64,000 nucleotides of DNA from Mitsuaria sp. WAJ17 (GTDB lineage: Bacteria; Pseudomonadota; Gammaproteobacteria; Burkholderiales; Burkholderiaceae_C), in assembly GCF_014174515.1 (NCBI RefSeq), contig NZ_JACJUG010000004.1, positions 1 to 64,000 of the forward strand, read 5' to 3'. Both the position numbers and the translations under genes were made by a program. Position 1 is the stretch's first letter; each line of letters begins with the position of its first letter. The notes under the pieces are model-generated. The model did no database searches. It saw nothing but the letters and a program-made list of their open reading frames with translations, and had not been told where the DNA came from. Shown here piece after piece: positions 49,731 to 58,794 of this stretch.

Positions 49731-50330
49731 GGCAGCGGCCGCCCTTTGCTGGGTCGGCCAGGCAGAGCGCGCTGCCACGCCAGCGCCCCGGCCGAGGCCT
49801 GCGGGCACCCCTTGAGACATCCCGGCTGCAGCCCGCCACCCGGCTGACAGCCCCCGCGATGGTTACCAGCTGTTCACCTGCCCCGACTCTCTCAGCCCGG
49901 GAAGCGGCGATGGCTTGGCGTGTCCTGCCCTTTCCACCTTGGCGCCGCACCGCCCTTCAGGCACGCGCCGGCGGGCGTCGCCGACACGCTGCGGCCGGCG
50001 CCAAGCCCCACAGCGTCGCGTTCCTGCACGCAGGCTCCCGGTGCCGCGCATGCGAACGAGGACGGAAGCCAGCGCTGCAGAGGGCCCGTCCGCAGGTTTC
50101 CCTAGGCGAGAAGGCCTCTCTGGCGCAAGTCGATACAAAGCGTCACCAACACCCCAGGGATTTCCTCTTGTTAAATATTCCCTGCGTACGTCCAATATAT
50201 TGTCATCAGCGGATGTACATAGTTGTGATACGCAGGACTGCTGATGCAGGGCTCGGCCCTAGCGCGAGCCCGTAGTTCCCGGTCCGGCCGGCCGGGACTC
50301 ATCCCCTCAAACCAAATCGGAACCCCTCCT
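49731..50330. other. 600-bp region upstream of the metalloprotease gene
   Basis: No convincing gene. Positions 50160-50240 are strikingly AT-rich for this genome and contain CAATATATTG and an outlying CTGCGTA...TACGCAG inverted repeat; this is probably the promoter zone of the protease gene. A 7-bp stem-loop lies at 50249-50271. The stretch 49731-50150 shows nothing recognisable. Confidence 0.55.
50249..50271 (+). other. stem-loop in the protease leader
   Basis: GGGCTCG (50249-50255) pairs with CGAGCCC (50265-50271) around a 9-base loop, 60 bases before the protease start codon. A second smaller GC stem (TCCCGG/CCGGGA) follows near 50278-50298. Confidence 0.4.
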
Positions 50331-53069
50331 ATGCGAACCCCCACTCTGACGGGGCTTGGCCTCGCCATGTCCTTTTGCCTGAGCCTGTCCCACGCCGATG
50401 CCCTCCCTGCGGGCCCGCTGCCGCAGAACCAGCAGGCGGACAGCCGCCTTCCCGCAGCCCACAGCCACGCGGAGCACCGCACGGTCGATGCCAAGGACCG
50501 CCCGCCCGTGTCTGCGGAACGCTCGCGGCCCAGCGCTGACAACGTTCGGCGCAGCAAGCTCAGCGTGAACAGCAAGGCAGCGTTGGCCGCCTCCTGCGAC
50601 ACCACGCTCTTCACCACCCGCAGCGGCAGCGCCCTGGTCGAGGCTGTGCGCACCAGCACCGCCGACTGCATCAACTCGCTCTTCAGCCTGCGCGGCACCG
50701 ACGCCCAGCGCGCCTTCAACGAGACCCAGATGCGCAGCGTCGCCGACGGCCTGCGCAGCTACGCCGCGAGCTACAACGGCACCAACAGCAGCGGCGTGCT
50801 GCAGCTGATCCTGTTCCTGCGCGCCGGCTACTACGTGCAGTACAACGACAGCGCTTCGGTGGGCACCTACGGCAGCACCCTGAAGAGCGCGCTGCGCGGC
50901 GCCCTGGACACGCTGTATGCCAATGGCAGCATCTTCGGCGTGTCGGACGCCAACGGCGAGGTGCTGGCAGAGTCCGTCATCCTGATCGACTCCTCCACCG
51001 AGAACGCGCGCTACGCCTGGGTGGTCAAGCGCCTGCTGGACTCCTACACCAGCAGCTGGAACAGCTCGTACTACATGAAGGTGGCGGTCAACAACACCTT
51101 CACCGTGCTGTGGCGCGGCCACCAGAACGCCGACTACCAGGCGCTGGTGAAGTCCGACCTCTCGCTGCAGACGGCCGTGAGCAACTTCGCCAACCGCAAC
51201 TGGGGCCTGATCGGCACCACCGAAAGCTACCTGGTCAGCAATGCCGCCAAGGAGCTGTCGCGCTTCCTGCAGTACCCCACCATCATCTCGACCACCCGGC
51301 CGCAGGTGCAGGCCCTGATGAACCGCGGCGGCCTGGGCACGTCCAGCCAGGCCATCTGGGTGGGTCTGGCCGACATGACGGACTACTACGACCCCGGTCA
51401 GTGCAACACCTATGGCAGCTGCAACTGGAAGCCCCGCGCCGAGGCCGCCGTGCTGCCGCTGAAGCAGGTCTGCAGCCCGAGCCTGACCCTGCGCGCACAG
51501 TCCATGACGGCCGCCGAGCTCAACGCCACCTGCACCTCGGTGATCAACGAGGAGGCCTACTTCCACAACAAGCTTCAGACCAACCGCACGCCTGTCGCCA
51601 ACGACAACAACAGCAGCCTGGAGCTGGTGGTCTTCGACAGCAGCTCGGACTACCAGGACTACGCCGGCGCGCTCTTCGGCATCGACACCAACAACGGTGG
51701 CATGTACATCGAAGGCAATCCGGCCCAGGCCGGCAACGTGCCGCGCTTCTACGCCTATGAAGCCGAGTGGGTGAAGCCCAGCTTTGAGGTCTGGAACCTC
51801 AACCACGAGTACACCCACTACCTCGACGGCCGCTTCGACATGTACGGCGACTTCGGTGCCAACATGACCACGCCCACCGTCTGGTGGGTCGAGGGCCTGG
51901 CCGAGCACGTGTCCTACTGCTATCGCAATGTGCGCTACAGCAATGCCCTCACCGAGGCCGGCACCTACCGCTACGCCCTGAGCACGCTGTTCGACACCAC
52001 CTACGACAACGCCGACCAGACCCGCGTCTACAACTGGGGCTACCTCGCCGTCAGCTTCATGCTGGAGAAGCACCGCGCTGACGTCACCACCCTGCTGGGC
52101 CTCTACCGCAAGGGCGACTGGACGGGTGCGCGCAACCTGCTGAAGAGCACCATCGGCACCCGCTACGACGCCGAGTTCCGCACCTGGCTGGGCAGCGTGG
52201 GCACCACGGGCGTGAACTGCGGCAGCACCCCGGCCCAGCAGGCGCCGGTGGCCTCGTTCAAGACCAGCGTCTCCGGCCTGACCGTGGGCTTCACCGACAC
52301 CTCGACGGACGCCGACGGCACCATCGCCAGCCGCGTCTGGAGCTTCGGTGACGGCAGCAGCTCCACCGCCGCCAACCCCAGCAAGACCTACGCTGCCCCC
52401 GGCAACTACACGGTCAAGCTGACGGTGACGGACAACAGCAAGCTGAGCACCACGACCACCCAGGTGGTGAGCGTCTCGAACCCGACTTCGCAAGCGCCGG
52501 TCGCGTCCTTCAAGGTCGGCACCACGGGCCTGACGGCGTACTTCACGGACACGTCCACCGACGCCGACGGCACCATCGCCAGCCGCCTGTGGGACTTCGG
52601 TGACGGCAGCACCTCGACCTACACCAACCCCGCCAAGACCTACGCCGCCAGTGGCATCTATACGGTGAAGCTCAAGGTGACGGACAACAGCGGCCTCAGC
52701 ACCACGACCTCGCAGTCGGTGTCAGTCTCGGGCACCGTGCCGTCCACCTGCCCCACCCGCACGGACAGCATGAGCAACGGCTGCGTCCGCACCGGCCTGG
52801 CCGGCGCCGCGGGTGACCTGCTGTACTACTTCATCTACGTGGACAAGCCCAATGTGCAACTGAGCATCAGCACCAGCGGCGGCACGGGCAACGCCGACTT
52901 GTACGTCAACACCCAAGGCTGGGCCTCGCCGACCTCGCACAACTACCGCTCCACCAACAGCGGCAATGCGGAGACGGTGGTGGTGCAGGTGTACACGCCG
53001 GGCTACGTCTACCTGACGGTGTCGGGCAAGACGGCGTTCAGTGGCCTGAACCTGAGCACCAAGTACTGA
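50331..53069 (+). CDS. secreted collagenase-like metalloprotease with two PKD domains and PPC domain
   Basis: 912 residues from the ATG at 50331. Signal peptide (LGLAMSFCLSLSHADA). A long N-terminal helical domain with a C-SLF-L-like activator region resembles M9 collagenases. The catalytic zinc site is LNHEYTHYLDGRFD (His492, Glu493, His496) with the downstream ligand Glu521 in WWVEGLAEHVSYC. Two PKD domains follow (FTDTSTDADGTIASRVWSFG and FTDTSTDADGTIASRLWDFG), then a C-terminal pre-peptidase-type domain (GNADLYVNTQGWASP). The order is that of Vibrio-type M9 collagenases. It probably degrades extracellular proteins for nutrition. Monocistronic, with an AT-rich upstream region and a strong terminator. 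Confidence 0.92.
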   Translation: MRTPTLTGLGLAMSFCLSLSHADALPAGPLPQNQQADSRLPAAHSHAEHRTVDAKDRPPVSAERSRPSADNVRRSKLSVNSKAALAASCDTTLFTTRSGSALVEAVRTSTADCINSLFSLRGTDAQRAFNETQMRSVADGLRSYAASYNGTNSSGVLQLILFLRAGYYVQYNDSASVGTYGSTLKSALRGALDTLYANGSIFGVSDANGEVLAESVILIDSSTENARYAWVVKRLLDSYTSSWNSSYYMKVAVNNTFTVLWRGHQNADYQALVKSDLSLQTAVSNFANRNWGLIGTTESYLVSNAAKELSRFLQYPTIISTTRPQVQALMNRGGLGTSSQAIWVGLADMTDYYDPGQCNTYGSCNWKPRAEAAVLPLKQVCSPSLTLRAQSMTAAELNATCTSVINEEAYFHNKLQTNRTPVANDNNSSLELVVFDSSSDYQDYAGALFGIDTNNGGMYIEGNPAQAGNVPRFYAYEAEWVKPSFEVWNLNHEYTHYLDGRFDMYGDFGANMTTPTVWWVEGLAEHVSYCYRNVRYSNALTEAGTYRYALSTLFDTTYDNADQTRVYNWGYLAVSFMLEKHRADVTTLLGLYRKGDWTGARNLLKSTIGTRYDAEFRTWLGSVGTTGVNCGSTPAQQAPVASFKTSVSGLTVGFTDTSTDADGTIASRVWSFGDGSSSTAANPSKTYAAPGNYTVKLTVTDNSKLSTTTTQVVSVSNPTSQAPVASFKVGTTGLTAYFTDTSTDADGTIASRLWDFGDGSTSTYTNPAKTYAASGIYTVKLKVTDNSGLSTTTSQSVSVSGTVPSTCPTRTDSMSNGCVRTGLAGAAGDLLYYFIYVDKPNVQLSISTSGGTGNADLYVNTQGWASPTSHNYRSTNSGNAETVVVQVYTPGYVYLTVSGKTAFSGLNLSTKY

Positions 53070-53112
53070 GTGACTTGAGATGAGGGGCCGGGCTCCCCCG
53101 GCCTCGCACGCG

Positions 53113-53154
53113 GGCCGCGCTTGCGCCAGATGTCTGGGCAGGCGCGGCCTTTTT
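53113..53154 (+). terminator. rho-independent terminator of the metalloprotease gene
   Basis: GGCCGCGC (53113-53120) pairs with GCGCGGCC (53142-53149), with partial inner pairing, followed by five T and a second T-rich stretch. Confidence 0.9.
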
Positions 53155-53203
53155 GCCTTTTTTCATTGAGGGGCCCGGCGCGTGGCCGTGCCGCCCGACA
53201 GGC

Positions 53204-53677
53204 CTACTGCACGGTCCTGATCTCCACAAGGGCCAGGAAGGACAGGCAGCTCTCATCGGCGTTCGGCGCCCGATAGCAGCCCATCGCATCCAGGTGCTTG
53301 ACCGCGATGGCAGCAAGCTCCCAGGCCATGGGCTCGTCCGCCTCGAAGGTGTCGGCCTCGCCGAACACGGCATAGCCGGTCGCCGACTCCAGCGCCCTCA
53401 GGGCCTCGGCCTTGGCCCGCAGCTTGGGCAGCAAGGACACATTGGCCCAGGCCCACAGCCAGGTGTCGGACCGGCGCGAATAGCTGCCGACGTGGATCAC
53501 GTCCGCCTCCACCCGCAGCCTGTCCTGCGCATCGAAGAACTGGAGCGTCTCCGCCTCCTGGTCGAACCACCATCGCCCGTGCGCGCTCAAGTTGTAGACG
53601 GCCTGCAGGGAGGCCTGCTTTGCCTGGAGCTCCTCATTGGCCTCCGCACGGAACGCCTCAAATGCCTCTTCGTTCAT
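53204..53677 (-). CDS. DUF6882-like protein, unknown function
   Basis: 157 residues, no signal peptide or membrane helix. The pattern FDAQDRLRVEADVIHVGSYS then TWLWAWANVSLLPKL, and the C-terminal MAWELAAIAVKHLDAMGCYR ending in LSFLAL, fits a small family of cytosolic proteins known as DUF6882. Function unknown. It is convergent with the protease gene and divergent from the cys cluster; no reason is seen to link it to sulfur metabolism. The ribosome site is weak. Confidence 0.65.
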   Translation of the reverse strand: MNEEAFEAFRAEANEELQAKQASLQAVYNLSAHGRWWFDQEAETLQFFDAQDRLRVEADVIHVGSYSRRSDTWLWAWANVSLLPKLRAKAEALRALESATGYAVFGEADTFEADEPMAWELAAIAVKHLDAMGCYRAPNADESCLSFLALVEIRTVQ

Positions 53678-53824
53678 GGCTCGCTTGCTTTCTGGGGAGT
53701 CTCGGGGTGAGCGGGTGCTCTGTGGCCGGATTGTGCCTCGGCGCCCTCAGGGCCGGCCCCGCCCCCTGCCAGCCCCCAGACGCCGCCAGGGACAGCCTGC
53801 GCCGGCGGCCCGCGCTCATGGCTT

Positions 53825-53885
53825 TATTCCAAATCAGCCATAAGTAATCTACGATTCAGTAGTTCTCATATATATAAAGGACTTC
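53825..53885 (+). promoter_or_regulatory. AT-rich promoter region of the cys operon
   Basis: A sharp AT-rich island in GC-rich surroundings, with TATATATAAAG near 53871-53881 as a plausible -10 and several ATAAG/ATTCC stretches upstream. Cys operons are usually activated by the LysR-type regulators CysB or Cbl, which bind AT-rich sites just upstream; this is the natural place, but no exact site is called. Confidence 0.45.
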
Positions 53886-53934
53886 TACAGTCCGCCACCT
53901 AGGCTGCCAATGGGGGCTGCCACGAGGAGCGGAT

Positions 53935-54702
53935 GTGGATGGAGTAGCGATTGCCAGCGGCTTCGGCGTCGGCGCCATCGTCGGGATCACCGGCGTGGGC
54001 GGCGGCTCGCTGATGACGCCCCTGCTGCTCTCGGTCTTCAAGCTCAACCCGGCCGTGGCCATCGGCACGGACCTCTGGTTCGCCGGGCTGAGCAAGCTCT
54101 CCGGCTCCGTGGCGCACAGCCGCCACGGCCATGTGCGCTGGGACATCGTCCGCCAGTTGCTGGCCGGCAGCATCCCCGCCTCCCTCGCCACCGTGGCCCT
54201 GATGCACTTCACCGGCCTCACCAAGGGCTGGGCCAGCGCCCTCACCTTCTCCCTGGGCATCGCCCTCTTCCTGACCGCCCTGGTCGTGGCCTTCCGCCCC
54301 ACCTGGCAGGCCGTGGGCCTGCGCCTGGAGCGCTACATCCCCGAGCACCGCAAGCCCGCGCTGACCGTGATCAGCGGCCTGATCCTGGGCGTGCTGGTCT
54401 CCCTGTCTTCCATCGGGGCCGGCGCCATCGGCGCGACCCTGATCCTGCTGATCCACCCCCGGCTGCAGGCCCGCTACATCGTGGGCAGCGACATCGCCCA
54501 TGCCGTGCCCCTGACCCTGGTCGCCGGCATCGGCCATGCCAGCCTGGGCCATGTGGACTGGGCCCTGCTGGGCTCTCTGCTGATCGGTTCCATCCCCGGC
54601 ATCTGGCTGGGTGCGCAGGCCACCCGCCGCCTGCCCGACGGCGTGATCCGCAGCCTGCTGTGCGCCTCCCTGCTGATGGCCGGCTGGAAAGTGCTTCACT
54701 GA
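53935..54702 (+). CDS. TauE/SafE family sulfite/sulfonate exporter-type membrane protein
   Basis: 255 residues with about eight hydrophobic segments. Two copies of the TauE/SafE motif are visible: AIVGITGVGGGSLMTPLLLS and later VLVSLSSIGAGAIGATLILL, each followed by a conserved loop (AVAIGTDLWFAGLSKLSGS and IVGSDIAHAVPLTLVAG). The family moves sulfite, sulfoacetate or similar anions across the inner membrane. Start is GTG at 53935 with GAGGAG at the right distance; the ATG two bases earlier would stop at once. It opens the sulfate assimilation operon, 19 bp before cysI, so it probably handles a sulfur anion here. Confidence 0.9.
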   Translation: MDGVAIASGFGVGAIVGITGVGGGSLMTPLLLSVFKLNPAVAIGTDLWFAGLSKLSGSVAHSRHGHVRWDIVRQLLAGSIPASLATVALMHFTGLTKGWASALTFSLGIALFLTALVVAFRPTWQAVGLRLERYIPEHRKPALTVISGLILGVLVSLSSIGAGAIGATLILLIHPRLQARYIVGSDIAHAVPLTLVAGIGHASLGHVDWALLGSLLIGSIPGIWLGAQATRRLPDGVIRSLLCASLLMAGWKVLH

Positions 54703-54721
54703 ATCCCTGAGTTGAACTGAC

Positions 54722-56413
54722 ATGTACGCCTACACCGACTTCGACCGCCAGTTCGTCCACGCCCGCGCCGCGCAGTTCCGCGACCAGCTGGAGCGCAACC
54801 TGGCCGGCACCCTGAGCGACGACGAATTCCGCCCCCTGCGCCTGCAGAACGGCTGGTACGTGCAGCGCCACGCCCCCATGCTGCGCGTGGCCGTGCCCTA
54901 CGGCGTGATGTCCTCGCGCCAGCTGCGCCAGCTGGCCCGCATCGCCCGCGAGTTCGACCGCGGCTACGGCCACTTCACCACGCGCCAGAACCTGCAGTAC
55001 AACTGGATCCCGCTGGTCAAGTCAGCCGATGTGATGGACCTGCTGGCCGACGTGGACATGCACGGCATCCAGACCAGCGGCAACTGCATCCGCAACATCA
55101 CCAGCGACGCCACGGCCGGCGTGGCCCCGGACGAGATCGTCGATCCCCGCCCCTACGCCGAGGTGCTGCGCCAGTGGAGCACCCTGCACCCGGAGTTCGC
55201 CTTCCTGCCGCGCAAGTTCAAGATCGCCATCTCCGGCGCCCGCGAGGACCGCGCCGCCATCGCCTGGCATGACATCGGCCTGCAGCTCAAGAAGAACGAG
55301 GCCGGCGAGGTCGGCTTCGAGGTGCTGGTGGGCGGCGGCATGGGCCGCACGCCGGTGATCGCCACGAAGATCCACGACTTCCTGCCCTGGAACCAGATCC
55401 TCGTCTACATCGAGGCCATCGTGCGCGTCTACAACCGCTACGGCCGCCGCGACAACCTCTACAAGGCCCGCATCAAGATCCTGGTGAAGGCCGAGGGCCA
55501 GGCCTTCATCGACGACGTCAACCGCGAGTTCGCGCAGATCCTGCAGGACGACCCGGCCGGCCACGAGCACATCATCCCGCAGGCCGAGCTGGACCGCGTG
55601 GCCGCCAGCTTCGTGGTGCCGGCCGGCGTGGCCGCGGTGCCAGGTCTTGACCTCTTCGAGGGCGTGCAGCCCGGCGCCTACAAGCGCTGGCTGGAACGCA
55701 ATGTGAACGGCCACCGCCTGAGCGGCTACCGTGCCGTGACCCTGTCGCTCAAGCGCGTGGGCCAGGCCCCCGGCGACGCGACCGACGCCCAGATGGACGC
55801 CGCCGCCGCGCTGGCCGACCAGTTCAGCCAGGGCGAGCTGCGCGTCACGCACGACCAGAACCTGCTGCTGCCCTGGGTGCGCGAGAGCGAGCTGCCCGCG
55901 CTCTTCGAGGCCGCCCGCGCCAACAGCTTCGCCACGCCCAATATCGGCCTGCTCAGCGACATGATCGCCTGCCCCGGCGGCGACTTCTGCGCCCTGGCCA
56001 ACGCCCGCTCCCTGCCCATCGCCGCCGAGATCACCGAGCGCTTCCAGGACCTGGACGAGCTCTACGACATCGGCGACGTGGACCTGCACATCAGCGGCTG
56101 CATCAACTCCTGCGGCCACCACCACAGCGGCCACATCGGCATCCTGGGCGTCGACAAAGACGGCACCGAGTGGTACCAGATCACCCTGGGCGGCTCCGAC
56201 GGCTCCACGCTCTCCGGCGCCTCGCAGGCCGGCAAGGTGATCGGCCCCTCCTTCGCGGCCGATGAGGTCAGCGACGTCATCGAGTCCGTGGTGAGCACCT
56301 ACAAGCGCGAGCGCCAGGCTGCCGAGCGCTTCATCGACACCGTGCGCCGCGTCGGCATCGAGCCCTTCAAGGCCGCCGCCAACGCCGTTCGCTCCTCCAC
56401 CGCCGCCCGCTGA
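54722..56413 (+). CDS. cysI: sulfite reductase hemoprotein (nitrite/sulfite reductase family)
   Basis: 563 residues. It reduces sulfite to sulfide with siroheme and a [4Fe-4S] cluster. The ferredoxin-like half-domains and the cluster cysteines are present: DMIACPGGDFCALANARS and DLHISGCINSCGHHHSGH, four cysteines in total. GYGHFTTRQNLQYNWIPL and TSGNCIRNITSDATAG are substrate and siroheme-contact regions. No cysJ flavoprotein gene is in the operon, so electrons must come from another carrier. It lies between the TauE/SafE gene and DUF934. Confidence 0.95.
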   Translation: MYAYTDFDRQFVHARAAQFRDQLERNLAGTLSDDEFRPLRLQNGWYVQRHAPMLRVAVPYGVMSSRQLRQLARIAREFDRGYGHFTTRQNLQYNWIPLVKSADVMDLLADVDMHGIQTSGNCIRNITSDATAGVAPDEIVDPRPYAEVLRQWSTLHPEFAFLPRKFKIAISGAREDRAAIAWHDIGLQLKKNEAGEVGFEVLVGGGMGRTPVIATKIHDFLPWNQILVYIEAIVRVYNRYGRRDNLYKARIKILVKAEGQAFIDDVNREFAQILQDDPAGHEHIIPQAELDRVAASFVVPAGVAAVPGLDLFEGVQPGAYKRWLERNVNGHRLSGYRAVTLSLKRVGQAPGDATDAQMDAAAALADQFSQGELRVTHDQNLLLPWVRESELPALFEAARANSFATPNIGLLSDMIACPGGDFCALANARSLPIAAEITERFQDLDELYDIGDVDLHISGCINSCGHHHSGHIGILGVDKDGTEWYQITLGGSDGSTLSGASQAGKVIGPSFAADEVSDVIESVVSTYKRERQAAERFIDTVRRVGIEPFKAAANAVRSSTAAR

Positions 56414-56433
56414 AGACTGCAGAAGAGACCGCC

Positions 56434-56931
56434 ATGAAGTTCATCGACACCCACCACGACCAATGGCACCGCGTCGCAGGCGAGGACGGGCCCCAGCCCC
56501 ACCCGAGCCCGGCCGCCCAGCTGCTGCTGAGCCTGGAGCAGTGGCATGCCGTGCGCGACACCTGGCCCGCGGATCTGCCCGTGGGCGTGCAGCTGGCCAA
56601 TGATTTCGACATCGAGGAGCTGGTGGCCGACCTGCCCCGCCTCGCCCTGATCGCCCTGCAGTTCCCCAAGTGGGTCGACGGCCGCGCCTACACCCAGGCC
56701 CGCCTGCTGCGCGTGCGCTACCAGTTCAGCGGCGAGATCCGCGCCGTGGGCGATGTGCTCGTGGACATGCTGCCCCTGCTGGCCCGCACCGGCTTCGACG
56801 CCGTGCAGCTGCGCGGCGACCAGAGCCGCGAGGCCGCCGAGCGCGCCCTGGGCTTCTTCCCCGGCCACTACCAGGGCGATGCCAGCGAGCCCCGCCCGCA
56901 CTTCGCCAAGCTGCTGGCAGCCCACGCCTGA
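56434..56931 (+). CDS. DUF934 protein associated with CysI
   Basis: 165 residues, cytosolic. Recognised from the region LPVGVQLANDFDIEELVADL, LALIALQFPKWVDGRAYTQA, LLRVRYQFSGEIRAVGDVLV and FDAVQLRGDQ, which fit DUF934. The family is nearly always encoded directly after cysI in betaproteobacteria, and is thought to assist sulfite reductase, but its biochemical role is not settled. Spacing is 20 bp from cysI and 10 bp to cysH, within the same operon. Confidence 0.9.
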   Translation: MKFIDTHHDQWHRVAGEDGPQPHPSPAAQLLLSLEQWHAVRDTWPADLPVGVQLANDFDIEELVADLPRLALIALQFPKWVDGRAYTQARLLRVRYQFSGEIRAVGDVLVDMLPLLARTGFDAVQLRGDQSREAAERALGFFPGHYQGDASEPRPHFAKLLAAHA

Positions 56932-56941
56932 GGAGCGCCCC

Positions 56942-57748
56942 ATGAGCTCACCTGACAGCACCAGCAGCGTCTCCTTCCTGCCCTCGGGCAAGGCGCCGCA
57001 AAGCTCGGCCATCGGCCTGTATGCACGGGCGACGGCCGGCTTCGAGGACCGCCTGGAAGAGACCCGCCGCCTGCTGCGCGAGGCCCATGCCGAGTTCGGT
57101 GACGCGCTGCTGCAGTCCAGCAGCCTGGGCGCCGAGGACATGGTCATCACCGCCCTGCTGGCCGAGCTGCAGCTGCCCGTGGCCGTGGCCACCCTGGACA
57201 CCGGCCGCCTGCACGCCGAGACCCTGGCCCTGATCCCGCAGATCCGCGCGCAGTACGGCATCGAGGTGCAGGTCTTCACGCCCGTGGCGGACGCCGTCGT
57301 GCATTTCGTGAAGACCCGCGGCGAGAACGCCATGTACGAGAGCCTGGCCCTGCGCAAGGAATGCTGCGGCATCCGCAAGCTGGAGCCGCTGTCGCGTATG
57401 CTGGCCGGCCGCGGTGCCTGGATCACCGGCCTGCGCCGCGAGCAGTCCGCCAACCGCGCCGAAGTGCCCTTCAGCGAGCCGGACGGCCAGGGCCGCACCA
57501 AGCTCAACCCGCTGGCGGCCTGGAGCTGGGCCGATGTCTGGCATTTCATCCAGACCCGCGCCGTGCCCTACAACGCCCTGCATGACCAGTTCATGCCCTC
57601 CATCGGCTGCGCGCCCTGCACCCGCGCCATCGCCGTCGGCGAGGACTTCCGCGCCGGCCGCTGGTGGTGGGAGAGCGAAGACGCCAAGGAGTGCGGCCTG
57701 CACAAGTCCAAGAGCAACGAAGAACTGAAGTCTGGAGCGCACGCATGA
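56942..57748 (+). CDS. cysH: adenylyl-sulfate (APS/PAPS) reductase
   Basis: 268 residues. It reduces activated sulfate to sulfite with thioredoxin. The P-loop-like PP motif LLQSSSLGAEDMVI, the catalytic Cys251 in KECGLH, and the four iron-sulfur cysteines Cys141, Cys142, Cys223 and Cys226 (ECCGIRK, GCAPCTR) are all present. The cluster cysteines mark the APS-reducing type, which agrees with the absence of cysC (APS kinase) in the operon. The ATG at 56942 follows DUF934 by 10 bp; its stop overlaps the cysD start by four bases. Confidence 0.95.
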   Translation: MSSPDSTSSVSFLPSGKAPQSSAIGLYARATAGFEDRLEETRRLLREAHAEFGDALLQSSSLGAEDMVITALLAELQLPVAVATLDTGRLHAETLALIPQIRAQYGIEVQVFTPVADAVVHFVKTRGENAMYESLALRKECCGIRKLEPLSRMLAGRGAWITGLRREQSANRAEVPFSEPDGQGRTKLNPLAAWSWADVWHFIQTRAVPYNALHDQFMPSIGCAPCTRAIAVGEDFRAGRWWWESEDAKECGLHKSKSNEELKSGAHA

Positions 57749-58704
57749 ACGCCCCCGTGAACCTCGAACACCTGGTCGCCAACGTCGACCACCGCCACCT
57801 GGACCACCTGGAGGAAGAGGCCATCTTCATCCTGCGCGAGGTCGCCGCCGCCTTCGAGCGCCCGGGCCTGCTGTTCTCCAGCGGCAAGGACTCCTGCGTG
57901 GTGCTGCGCCTCGCCGAGAAGGCCTTCAAGCAACGTGTGTCGGGCAATGAATTCAAGGGCAAGCTCCCCTTCCCCCTCGTGCACGTGGACACCGGCCACA
58001 ACTTCCCCGAGGTGATCGAATTCCGCGACCGCCGCGTGGCCGAGATGGGCGAGCGCCTGGTGGTGGGCCACCTGGAAGACTCCATCAAGAAGGGCACCAT
58101 CCGCCTGGCCCACCCGCTGGAATCGCGCAACGGCCACCAGACCGTGACCCTGCTGGAGACCATCGAGGAGCACCGCTTCGACGTGCTGATCGGCGGTGCC
58201 CGCCGCGACGAGGAGAAGGCGCGCGCCAAGGAGCGCATCTTCAGCCACCGCGACAGCTTCGGCCAGTGGCAGCCCAAGGAACAGCGCCCCGAGCTGTGGA
58301 ACCTGTTCAACACCCGCATCCGCCCGGGCGAGCACTTCCGCGCCTTCCCCATCAGCAACTGGACCGAGCTGGACGTGTGGCTCTACATCCAGCGCGAGAA
58401 CATCCCGCTGCCGCAGCTCTACTACGCCCATGAGCGCCAGGTGATCCGCCGCAAGGGCCTGCTGGTGCCGCTGACCGAGGTGACCCCGCCCGAAGCTGGC
58501 GAGACGGTCGAGACCGCCACCGTGCGCTTCCGCACCGTGGGCGACATGACCTGCACCTGCCCGGTGGAGAGCGACGCCGCCAGCGCCGCCGACATCGTGG
58601 CCGAGACCCTCACGGTGACGGTCAGCGAGCGCGGCGCCACGCGCATGGACGACCGCACCTCGGACGCCTCCATGGAGCGCCGCAAGAAAGAGGGCTACTT
58701 CTGA
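57745..58704 (+). CDS. cysD: sulfate adenylyltransferase small subunit
   Basis: 319 residues. With CysN it makes APS from ATP and sulfate. PP-loop LLFSSGKDSCVVLRLAEKAF, then VHVDTGHNFPEVIEFRD, IGGARRDEEKARAKERIFS and FPISNWTELDVWLYIQRENI, the family order. The C-terminus ATRMDDRTSDASMERRKKEG is the conserved end of CysD. The start overlaps the cysH stop (ATGA), so translation is coupled. A 90-bp spacer with a short repeat separates it from cysN. Confidence 0.96.
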   Translation: MNAPVNLEHLVANVDHRHLDHLEEEAIFILREVAAAFERPGLLFSSGKDSCVVLRLAEKAFKQRVSGNEFKGKLPFPLVHVDTGHNFPEVIEFRDRRVAEMGERLVVGHLEDSIKKGTIRLAHPLESRNGHQTVTLLETIEEHRFDVLIGGARRDEEKARAKERIFSHRDSFGQWQPKEQRPELWNLFNTRIRPGEHFRAFPISNWTELDVWLYIQRENIPLPQLYYAHERQVIRRKGLLVPLTEVTPPEAGETVETATVRFRTVGDMTCTCPVESDAASAADIVAETLTVTVSERGATRMDDRTSDASMERRKKEGYF

Positions 58705-58748
58705 CGCCACCGCGCGGCGCCCCGGCGCCGCAGCCCGCCCCCGATCCG

Positions 58749-58763
58749 GCAAGACCTGACCCC
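58749..58763 (+). repeat. 15-bp intergenic repeat, copy 1 (cysD-cysN)
   Basis: GCAAGACCTGACCCC lies in the 90-bp cysD-cysN spacer; an identical copy lies just before cobA at 60116. Confidence 0.7.
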
Positions 58764-58794
58764 GGGCACCTGATGACTACAGATTGAGCAAGCC

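Noticed and set aside
49863..50195. A 110-codon minus-strand frame in the gap before the protease
   Set aside because: No ribosome site, Arg/Gly-rich composition, and it crosses the AT-rich promoter zone.
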